14,607 bases of DNA. It comes from Rhodoferax sp. (GTDB lineage: Bacteria > Pseudomonadota > Gammaproteobacteria > Burkholderiales > Burkholderiaceae_C). The notes beneath the pieces are model-generated. The model was given only the letters and a program-made list of their open reading frames with translations. It made no database searches and was not told where the DNA came from. The translations under genes and the position numbers were made by a program. Shown piece by piece: positions 8,070 through 14,270 of this stretch; positions within the stretch are counted from its first letter, which is position 1; every line of letters starts with the position of its first letter. Where the stretch lies: positions 1-14,607 of the forward strand of contig JAJAZK010000415.1 in assembly GCA_026785765.1 (NCBI GenBank), read 5' to 3'.

Positions 8070-9020
8070 GTGTCAAACGGCTCCATTGTTTCGAGCGCCT
8101 CCCGGCCGTCCCGGAAGGGGCTGCTGGTGCAACTGATGGGCTATTTCGGGCGGCGTTTCGTCATTGGTGTGCCGATGCTGTTTCTGCTGGCAATTTTTGC
8201 GCTGCCGTTCCTGGTGGTGTTCAAGATCAGCGTGTCGGAGATGGACGGTGTGCGGTTTCTGGATCTGATAACGGTGCAGGAGGGATTGCTGCACATCAAG
8301 CTGAAGTTCAGCAATTACCAAACCATCTTTTTCAACGACGACCTGTACCTGCGCGCCTACCTTTCGTCGGTCTGGTTTGCCGCTCTGACCACCGTCATCT
8401 GCCTGGCCATCGGATACCCGTTCGCCTATTTCCTGGCACGCAGCCGACCGGAGATTCGCCCGGCCCTGCTGATGCTTTTGATGCTGCCGTTCTGGACCTC
8501 GTTCTTGCTGCGCGTCTATGCCTGGAAGATGCTGCTGGCGGACAACGGTGTGTTCAACAACGTGGCGATGGCGCTGGGGGTTCTGTCCGAGCCGATCAAG
8601 ATGATGAACACGCCGTTCTCGTTGACGCTGGGCATGGTCTACACCTATTTGCCGTTCATGGTGCTGCCGCTGTATGCCAATCTGGTCAAGCTCGACATCC
8701 GTTTGCTGGAGGCGGCGCGGGATCTGGGCGCCACGCCGTGGCAGGCGTTCTGGCGCATCACCGTGCCACTGTCCAGGAGCGGGATTATTGCCGGCGCCTT
8801 ACTGGTGTTCATTCCCTGCGTGGGCTAGTTCGTCATTCCGGAACTGCTCGGGGGCCCGGAAACGCTGATGATCGGACGCGTCCTGTGGGACGAGTTCTTC
8901 TCCAACAACGACTGGCCGATGGCCTCCAGCGTGGCGGTGGTGATGGTGCTGCTGATCATTGTTCCGCTGGCGCTGTTCAACAAGTACCAGGCTGAGAGTG
9001 CGCTGGGAGCCGGCAAATGA
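8070..9020 (+). pseudogene. potH: Polyamine ABC permease PotH interrupted by an in-frame amber codon
   Basis: The frame from GTG 8070 (AAGG at 8060-8063) runs 252 codons, meets TAG at 8826-8828, then continues open for 63 codons to TGA 9018-9020. Total length of 316 codons matches E. coli PotH (about 317). Upstream are several membrane helices (from about residue 31) and the EAA loop EAARDLGATPWQAFWRITVP (214-233). The stop falls in the conserved segment FIPCVG-*-FVIPELLGG, where relatives have Glu (GEFVIP). GAG to TAG is one G-to-T change and the reading frame is otherwise intact. A truncated product would lack the last helix. The downstream TGA overlaps the potI ATG, so coupling to potI would also suffer. 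It could be a recent nonsense mutation, a sequencing error, or a suppressed amber. The true start could be slightly later. Confidence 0.88.
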
Positions 9021-9859
9021 ACAACCCGACCGGAGTCATGGTCGGGCGCGTCTGGCTGGCCGCCGGTTTCGCCTTCCTGTACCTGCCGATCGTGACGCTG
9101 GTGGTGCTGAGCTTCAATGAAAGCCCCTTGGTAACTACCTGGACCGGCTTTTCGTTCAAGTGGTACGGTGAACTTGTCAAAGACCGGCCGATCATCGAGG
9201 GTTTCGTGTTGTCGCTCAAGATCGCCGTGATGACCGCCACCAGTTCGGTGATCCTGGGCACCTTTGCCGCAGTGGCGATCACCCGCTACAAACGTTTTCC
9301 GGGACGCACACTTTTCAACGGCATGGTCAACTCACCGCTGGTGATGCCCGAGGTCATCATCGGCCTGTCGCTGCTGCTGATGCTGGTGTCGGTGCAGCGC
9401 GCCTTTGGGTATCCGGAGCGCGGGATGATGACGATCTGGGTTGGCCATACGCTGCTCGGCATGGCTTACGCCACCGTGGTCATCACTTCGCGCCTGCAGG
9501 AGATGAACCCACAGCTCGAAGAGGCCGCGCTGGATCTGGGCGCCAAACCCTGGCAGGTGTTTTTTCTGATTACCTTGCCGCTGATTTCGCAGGCGCTGGT
9601 GGCGGCCTGGCTGCTAACCTTTACGCTGTCGCTGGACGATGTGGTGTTGTCCGCTTTTCTGTCCGGCCCGGGATCGACAACCTTGCCGATCACCATTTTC
9701 AGCCGCGCCCGGCTTGGGCTGAACCCGACCGTCAACGCGGTGGCCACGCTGACGGTGTTGGTGGTCAGTGTGGGTGTGGTGTTTGCCAGCCTGTGGATCG
9801 CCCGGGCTGAGAAACGCCGCGCCAGCGAGATGGCCGTTGCTTTCCGCATCACCAGCTAA
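9017..9859 (+). CDS. potI: Polyamine ABC importer permease PotI
   Basis: The 280-residue inner-membrane permease is complete (E. coli PotI is 281). Hydrophobic segments appear near 12-33, 63-88, 104-126, 139-157, 190-213 and 241-261, consistent with six helices. The cytoplasmic EAA loop that docks the ATPase is at 168-187, with EEAALDLGAKPWQ followed by FLITLPLI. SLDDVVLSAFLSGPG (205-219) is the typical PotI/PotC segment. ATG 9017 overlaps the potH stop in an ATGA arrangement, so translation is probably coupled to potH. Because potH carries an amber codon 192 bases earlier, potI expression may be reduced unless ribosomes read through or restart. Confidence 0.93.
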   Translation: MNNPTGVMVGRVWLAAGFAFLYLPIVTLVVLSFNESPLVTTWTGFSFKWYGELVKDRPIIEGFVLSLKIAVMTATSSVILGTFAAVAITRYKRFPGRTLFNGMVNSPLVMPEVIIGLSLLLMLVSVQRAFGYPERGMMTIWVGHTLLGMAYATVVITSRLQEMNPQLEEAALDLGAKPWQVFFLITLPLISQALVAAWLLTFTLSLDDVVLSAFLSGPGSTTLPITIFSRARLGLNPTVNAVATLTVLVVSVGVVFASLWIARAEKRRASEMAVAFRITS

Positions 9860-9904
9860 GACACCTTGCTTCCCTAATTGCAAATGCTTTATCCAGGAGA
9901 AACC

Positions 9905-11179
9905 ATGAAGTTCAACAAGAAAGCCCTCGTCGTCGCCTTGGCTGCAGCCCTGCCCTGGATCGGAGCCCAGGCCCAGAGCAACGCCGACCTGCTAAGACAG
10001 ATCGAAGCGCTCAAGGCGCAACTCGAAGCCCTCACCGCCAAGGTGGAGGCGGTCAGCAAGCAGGCCGGCGGCGTGAATCCGCAGGAGTTCAACCGGCTCG
10101 TGCAGAAGGTCGACCTGGTGGAAGAAAACAGTATTGCCTCTGGTTTCAAGGGCTTGAAGTTCAAGGGTGTGATCGAGGCCGCCTATATTCGCGACCGCCT
10201 GCAACTGGATGCGGCGGGCGCGGCGCGCGAGACGCAACGCTTCTCCACCGGGAACGGCAACTTCGGCACCGGCATGTTCGAGATCAGCAAGGAAGTAGAC
10301 GATGGTGTTAGCTGGTTGCTGCGTCTCACTCCCGGCCTGGGCAAAGACAACATCGTGCATGAGGCCAATGTGTCTATTCCCATAGGCAATAGCGGCACCA
10401 AGCTTAACGCAGGCCTGACCCAGGACTACCAGGGGTACGAGTACTCCTTCGCGCATCAGAACCCGCTGTTGACGCACAATCTGCTCTGGGGTTATGCCGG
10501 TCCGGCCGCCTACGAGGGCGTCGGGATGTCCTATGCCATGGGCAAATTGGCCGCCAAGTGGATGTTTGGCAACATAGACGGCCAGAAATCCGGCAAGGCT
10601 CCTGGTATTGCCTACCGCGCCGATTACACCGTTAGCGAATTCACCTACGTCGGGTTTGCTGGCGTCCATTCACGCACCACGCGCCAGTACGACTTGATAG
10701 AGGTGGACGCTGGCTTCAACCGCGGCGACTGGGTCCTGAACGGCCAGCTTAACTATGGGCGCGAACGCGGCGCCGCGTTTAACGGCGGTGAAGCGCGCTG
10801 GTGGGGCGCGTCGGCGCTGGCCGGATACAAGATCACGCCAACGCTGCAGTTCCTTACGCGGTTTGACTACATCAGCAACCGGCGCAATGGCGGCGGGATC
10901 TATGTGGAAGGGCCAGGTTTTGGGGCTCTGGGTGTGGGCAACACGACGTCCGGCTTCGGACCAGAGCTCGACAACACCGGTGCGGTGATCGATCCGAACC
11001 GAGGCGCCAACCGTTATGCCTTGTCGGTTGGCGTGAACTATGCAATTAATGCGAACGCCGCCTGGAAAACCGAGGTGCGCATGGACCGGTCTAGTGGGTT
11101 CAACTTCCTTGATCCAAAAACCGGCCTCTTCAAACGCAGCAACGTCCTTGTAGGAACCGGCATCGTCGTCTCGTTCTGA
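9905..11179 (+). CDS. Outer-membrane beta-barrel (porin-like) protein with N-terminal coiled coil
   Basis: The 424-residue precursor begins MKFNKKALVVALAAALPWIG and has a signal peptide ending around AQA (about 21-23). A short heptad-like coiled coil follows (about 25-50, ADLLRQIEALKAQLEALTAKV), as in trimeric porins that anchor to peptidoglycan. After VNPQEFNRLVQKVDLVEENS the rest is alternating, aromatic- and glycine-rich beta sequence (FKGVIEAAYIRD, WLLRLTPGL, YALSVGVNYAI), and the last residue is Phe in GTGIVVSF, the usual signal for outer-membrane assembly. AGGAG at 9895-9899 fixes ATG 9905, 45 bases after potI. It may belong to the DUF3138 group, but I recall that family only loosely. 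A role as outer-membrane channel for polyamines is inferred purely from position. Confidence 0.75.
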   Translation: MKFNKKALVVALAAALPWIGAQAQSNADLLRQIEALKAQLEALTAKVEAVSKQAGGVNPQEFNRLVQKVDLVEENSIASGFKGLKFKGVIEAAYIRDRLQLDAAGAARETQRFSTGNGNFGTGMFEISKEVDDGVSWLLRLTPGLGKDNIVHEANVSIPIGNSGTKLNAGLTQDYQGYEYSFAHQNPLLTHNLLWGYAGPAAYEGVGMSYAMGKLAAKWMFGNIDGQKSGKAPGIAYRADYTVSEFTYVGFAGVHSRTTRQYDLIEVDAGFNRGDWVLNGQLNYGRERGAAFNGGEARWWGASALAGYKITPTLQFLTRFDYISNRRNGGGIYVEGPGFGALGVGNTTSGFGPELDNTGAVIDPNRGANRYALSVGVNYAINANAAWKTEVRMDRSSGFNFLDPKTGLFKRSNVLVGTGIVVSF

Positions 11180-11253
11180 CACTCGGCGCCCGCGTGTAAA
11201 CCGACTGACCCGCTCGGTACGGGATCCCGAAACGCTGGCACGACCAATTGGCC

Positions 11254-12477
11254 ATGAACCGCATCGAACTGGCCATCGAAAACCTGCAGGCGCAGGGTAT
11301 CCACAGCGTACTCGCGCAGTTCTGCGACATCCACGGCGTGGCACGCGGCAAATTGGTGCCGCCGGCTCTGCTGCGCGAGCTCGTCGAGACTGGCGCCGGG
11401 TTTTCCGGACCCAGCATCTGGGGTACCGGTCTGCCACGCCACGGGCCCCGCAGCGAATATTACTGACGTGTGCAGTTGGAGTCGCTCAAGGCGCTGCCAT
11501 TCGCATCGGGCGTCGCCCACGCAGTATGTGACGGTTATGCCGGTGGCGCAGCACTGCAGACCTGCTCGCGGCAATTGCTGCGCCGCCAGACCGAACTGCT
11601 GGCGCAACGCGGCTGGACCCTGTGGGTCGGTATCGAACCCGAGTTCTTCCCGCTGCAACAGGACGAACGGGGGCAGTGGGCCACCAGTGATACGCGGGAC
11701 CGTTTGAATAAGCCCTCGTACGACCTGAAGGCGATCCAGCGCAACCACCTGCTGCTGGAGGACCTGCGCAGTACCCTCGTTGCGTTGGGCTTCGATTTGC
11801 AGCAGATCGACCACCAGGACGCCAACGGCCAGTACGAGATCAGCTACCGCTTCCACAGCGCCCTGCTGGCGGCAGACCGCTATATGTTGTTCAAGATGGC
11901 AGCGCACGCGGTGGCCGAACGCCACGGCTCGGTGTTCAGTTGCATGCCCAAGCCGTTCGCCGAGGCGCCGGGCAGCGGTCTGCATTTCCACCTGAGCATC
12001 ACCGATGAAGATGGCGCTGCAGTGTTCGCCGACCCGGCCGACGCGCTGGGTATCAGCCAGCGCGGTTATGCCTTTGTGGCGGGCCTGCTTCGCCATGCGG
12101 ACGCCTTGTGTGCCCTGTGTGCGCCTACCGTCAACAGCTACCGGCGACTAGCGGCGAGCGAAAGTGTGTCTGGTACTACCTGGTCACCGGTGTGGAAGGC
12201 ATTCGGCGACAACAACCGTACCTGCCTGGTGCGCACCGTCGCCGGGCGGCTCGAATGGCGCCTGCCCGACCCCTCCTGCAACGTGTATGCCGCCATCGCG
12301 GCGATGCTGGCGGCCGGACTGGACGGTATCGACGAAGGCATGCGCGCGCCGCCCGCTTGCAACGTGGACCTGTACGAGCAGTTTCGCGCCGGCGCACCGA
12401 TGCCAGAGCGCCTCGCCCGTGACCTGATTGGCATGGCGCGGTATGCCGCCTACTGGTTAGCCCATTGCGCATCGTGA
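11254..12477 (+). pseudogene. Second glutamine-synthetase-like gene (GlnT type), in-frame opal and truncated C-terminus
   Basis: From ATG 11254 the frame encodes 70 residues up to SEYY, meets TGA at 11464-11466, then continues open for 336 codons to TGA 12475-12477. The two parts are one GS-family protein: N-terminal FCDIHGVARGKLVP (23-36), then GIEPEFF (126-132), ANGQYEIS (190-197), GSGLHFHLS (240-248), NSYRRL (294-299) and RLEWRLPDPSCNVY (332-345). Wording resembles GlnT/gamma-glutamylmethylamide synthetase proteins rather than PuuA. Two further defects are visible. The metal-ligand Glu expected in the H-E-D-A-N-G-Q motif is Gln188, and about 30 residues are missing at the C-terminus relative to PuuA, including the terminal WE..L segment. 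A GTG at 11470 could restart translation but has no Shine-Dalgarno sequence. Probably a decaying gene that once glutamylated another amine. Confidence 0.8.
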
Positions 12478-12581
12478 AATTTGATGTTGATGCAGTGCAG
12501 AGAAATTTCTCAATATGAGATACGAATTTTCTTAATACGAAATTCCGTCGTAAGTCCTTGATTTGCTTCTACAAAATTTCA

Positions 12582-12595
12582 GTCTTCTATAAGAC
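12582..12595. promoter_or_regulatory. GTCTT-N4-AAGAC dyad, upstream copy
   Basis: GTCTT (12582-12586) and AAGAC (12591-12595) are perfect inverted arms around CTAT. An identical pair of arms occurs 29 bases downstream, about three helical turns away. This suggests two dimers of one regulator on the same face of the DNA. The regulator is unknown; GntR-type metabolic repressors bind sites of this size. Confidence 0.5.
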
Positions 12596-12610
12596 ATAAG
12601 AGGTTATAAA

Positions 12611-12624
12611 GTCTTATACAAGAC
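12611..12624. promoter_or_regulatory. GTCTT-N4-AAGAC dyad, downstream copy
   Basis: GTCTT (12611-12615) and AAGAC (12620-12624) flank ATAC. The dyad overlaps the best -10 candidate TATACA (12615-12620), so occupancy would be expected to block initiation at aceA. It is 76 bases upstream of the aceA start. Confidence 0.5.
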
Positions 12625-12699
12625 CTAGAATGGATACAGGCGATTGGGCCCGCCGTCCGAGCCCGCGCAGTGCTTTCAACCAACCCCAGGAGTGTTTCC

Positions 12700-14019
12700 A
12701 TGCCACAAAGCCTTACCGAACAACTGAGCCGCGCGCAGCAGATTGAAGCGCTTGAGAAAGACTGGGCGACCAATCCGCGCTGGAAGGGAATCACGCGCGG
12801 CTACAGCGCGGCCGATGTCGTGCGTTTGCGCGGCTCGTTCCCGATCGAGCACACACTCGCGCGCCCCGGCGCCGAAAAGTTGTGGCACCTGCTGCATACC
12901 GAGCCGTATGTGAACTGCCTGGGTGCGTTGACGGGTGGTCAGGCCATGCAACAGGTCAAGGCGGGCGTCAAGGCGATCTACCTGTCGGGCTGGCAGGTTG
13001 CCGCCGACAACAACTCCTATGCGTCCATGTACCCGGACCAGTCACTGTACCCGGTCGACTCGGTGCCCACCGTGGTGGAGCGCATCAACAACACCTTCCG
13101 CCGCGCAGACGAGATCCAGCATTCCAAAGGCATCGACACGGGTGACGCAGGCTACATCGACAACTTCGCGCCCATCGTGGCTGACGCCGAAGCCGGTTTT
13201 GGCGGTGTGCTCAACGCGTTCGAGCTGATGAAGGCCATGATCAAGGCCGGAGCCGCCGGTGTGCACTGGGAAGACCAGCTCGCCTCGGTCAAGAAATGCG
13301 GCCACATGGGCGGCAAGGTGCTGGTGCCCACGGTCGAAGCCAACCAGAAACTGATTGCCGCGCGCATGGCCGCCGACGTGTGTGGCGTCCCCGCACTCGT
13401 GATTGCCCGGACCGCCGCCGAAGCCGCTGATCTGCTGACCAGTGACTACGACGAGAACGACAAACCCTTCATCACTGGTGAGCGCACCGCCGAAGGGTTC
13501 TACAAAACCCGCAAGGGCATCGACCAGGCGATCTCGCGTGCGATTGCATATGCGCAGTACGCCGATTTGGTGTGGTGCGAAACCGGCACGCCGGATCTGG
13601 CGTTTGCCAAGAGGTTCGCCGACGCCGTGCACAAAGTGCACCCGGGCAAGATGCTGGCCTACAACTGTTCGCCGTCTTTTAACTGGAAGAAGAACCTGGA
13701 CGACGCGACGATCGCCAAGTTCCAGCGCGAGCTCGGTGCCATGGGTTACAAGTACCAGTTCATCACGCTCGCCGGCATCCACTCCATGTGGTACAACATG
13801 TTTGACCTGGCGCAGGACTATGTGAAGCGCGGCATGTCGGCGTATGTGGAAAAGGTGCAGGAACCCGAGTTCGCAGCACGTGATCGCGGCTACACCTTCG
13901 TGTCGCACCAGCAGGAAGTCGGCACCGGTTACTTCGACGAAGTCACTACCGTGATCCAGGGCGGCAAGTCCAGTGTGACGGCGCTGACGGGTTCGACGGA
14001 AGAAGAACAGTTTCATTGA
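12700..14019 (+). CDS. aceA: Isocitrate lyase
   Basis: AceA splits isocitrate into glyoxylate and succinate, the first glyoxylate-shunt step needed for growth on acetate or fatty acids. The 439-residue protein (E. coli: 434) has LSGWQVAAD (95-103), PIVADAEAGFGG (158-169), GVHWEDQ (187-193), the catalytic KKCGHMGGKVLVP (198-210, Cys200), NCSPSFNW (322-329), and the conserved LAGIHSMWYNMFDLA (357-371). AGGAG at 12688-12692, seven bases before ATG 12700, decides the start; an in-frame upstream codon at 12670 lacks such support. It stands alone with its own AT-rich control region and no malate synthase adjacent in the window. It is functionally separate from the polyamine cluster, although succinate from putrescine feeds the same cycle. 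Confidence 0.97.
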   Translation: MPQSLTEQLSRAQQIEALEKDWATNPRWKGITRGYSAADVVRLRGSFPIEHTLARPGAEKLWHLLHTEPYVNCLGALTGGQAMQQVKAGVKAIYLSGWQVAADNNSYASMYPDQSLYPVDSVPTVVERINNTFRRADEIQHSKGIDTGDAGYIDNFAPIVADAEAGFGGVLNAFELMKAMIKAGAAGVHWEDQLASVKKCGHMGGKVLVPTVEANQKLIAARMAADVCGVPALVIARTAAEAADLLTSDYDENDKPFITGERTAEGFYKTRKGIDQAISRAIAYAQYADLVWCETGTPDLAFAKRFADAVHKVHPGKMLAYNCSPSFNWKKNLDDATIAKFQRELGAMGYKYQFITLAGIHSMWYNMFDLAQDYVKRGMSAYVEKVQEPEFAARDRGYTFVSHQQEVGTGYFDEVTTVIQGGKSSVTALTGSTEEEQFH

Positions 14020-14066
14020 ACTGGGTCCAGTACCGGCCCATCCGCACCCGTGGTCGCGCGGGCTGC

Positions 14067-14075
14067 TGATAGACT
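14067..14075 (+). promoter_or_regulatory. Possible extended -10 promoter for the thrS leader transcript
   Basis: TGA followed by TAGACT (hexamer 14070-14075) resembles an extended -10 element, with four of six hexamer positions and the TGN motif. No clear -35 lies 16-18 bases upstream. Initiation about seven bases downstream would give a leader of roughly 190 bases containing the leader peptide and terminator described below. The stretch 14020-14066 shows only a weak CCCG/CGGG dyad and no T-run, so no good aceA terminator. Confidence 0.35.
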
Positions 14076-14119
14076 CTGAGACAATTCAACGCAACAAGAG
14101 CGAGAAAGGCAATCTGGTT

Positions 14120-14170
14120 ATGACACCGCGAACTACCACTGCGAAAAGGCTCTGGCACTCGAGGCTGTAA
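14120..14170 (+). CDS. Thr-rich leader peptide of the thrS attenuator
   Basis: ATG 14120 to TAA 14168-14170 encodes 16 residues, MTPRTTTAKRLWHSRL. Four are Thr, three of them consecutive (ACT ACC ACT at 14132-14140). AAAGG at 14105-14109 lies about ten bases upstream and is a usable, slightly distant ribosome site. The peptide sits directly before an intrinsic terminator that precedes thrS. This is the layout of a leader peptide whose translation senses charged tRNA-Thr, as Phe codons do in pheM upstream of pheST. Ribosomes slowing at the Thr run would leave 14172-14177 free, while a ribosome reaching the stop would cover it. The peptide itself probably has no function once made. Coding status is inferred from codon content and position. 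Confidence 0.72.
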   Translation: MTPRTTTAKRLWHSRL

Positions 14171-14171
14171 A

Positions 14172-14223
14172 CCGCGCGCCTCGGGGGGCGTTCCCCTGTT
14201 CTTCATTCTCATCAAAAGCGCGG
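14172..14223 (+). promoter_or_regulatory. Antiterminator pairing of the thrS leader
   Basis: CCGCGC (14172-14177), starting two bases after the leader stop codon, is perfectly complementary to GCGCGG (14218-14223), the 5' GC core of the terminator stem. The two pairings cannot coexist. A small GGGG/CCCC hairpin (14184-14187 with 14193-14196) can form inside the loop. A competing hairpin CGAGGC/GCCTCG (14160-14165 with 14178-14183) would hold the CCGCGC segment in its loop when no ribosome is present. Confidence 0.6.
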
Positions 14224-14243
14224 CACAGTCCGCGCTTTTTGTT
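14214..14243 (+). terminator. Intrinsic terminator (attenuator) upstream of thrS
   Basis: AAAAGCGCGG (14214-14223) and CCGCGCTTTT (14230-14239) form a perfect ten-base-pair stem with a six-base loop, followed by TTTTTGTTT. It is a classical rho-independent terminator, ending 27 bases before the thrS start. Its place after the Thr-rich leader peptide suggests conditional termination of the thrS transcript. It could alternatively be only the distal terminator of aceA, whose stop is 195 bases upstream. Confidence 0.88.
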
Positions 14244-14270
14244 TGGCGCATTGCTTTCACGGAGGTTTTT

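Larger units (their letters stand above)
12478..12660 (+). promoter_or_regulatory. AT-rich, palindrome-rich control region of aceA
   Basis: Base composition changes abruptly to AT-rich after the damaged GS gene. The block contains a perfect palindrome GAGAAATTTCTC (12500-12511), TCTCA-ATA-TGAGA (12508-12520), GAATTT-N10-AAATTC (12524-12545), ATACGAA twice (12520 and 12535), and two GTCTT-N4-AAGAC dyads listed separately. Possible promoters are AAGACA (12591-12596) with TATACA (12615-12620), spacing 18, or TATAAA (12605-12610) with no good -35. No coding sequence is visible. It most likely integrates carbon-source signals for isocitrate lyase. Confidence 0.55.

Noticed and set aside
8829..9020. 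The sequence after the potH amber as a separate small membrane-protein gene
   Set aside because: It continues PotH in the same frame with no ribosome site. The only internal ATG codons in the right place are inside conserved PotH sequence, so it is the tail of the interrupted gene.
11219..11228. Palindrome CGGGATCCCG before the second GS gene
   Set aside because: It is a single ten-base palindrome without a T-run or partner repeat, and short GC palindromes are expected by chance at this composition.
11464..11466. Selenocysteine insertion at the in-frame TGA of the second GS-like gene
   Set aside because: GS-family proteins are not known selenoproteins, the position is not a catalytic Cys, I saw no obvious selenocysteine hairpin just downstream, and the gene has other defects.
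14020..14270. A tRNA gene or 6S-like RNA in the aceA-thrS gap
   Set aside because: No cloverleaf, no TTCGA-type T-arm and no matching acceptor ends were found. The leader peptide plus terminator explains the structure better.
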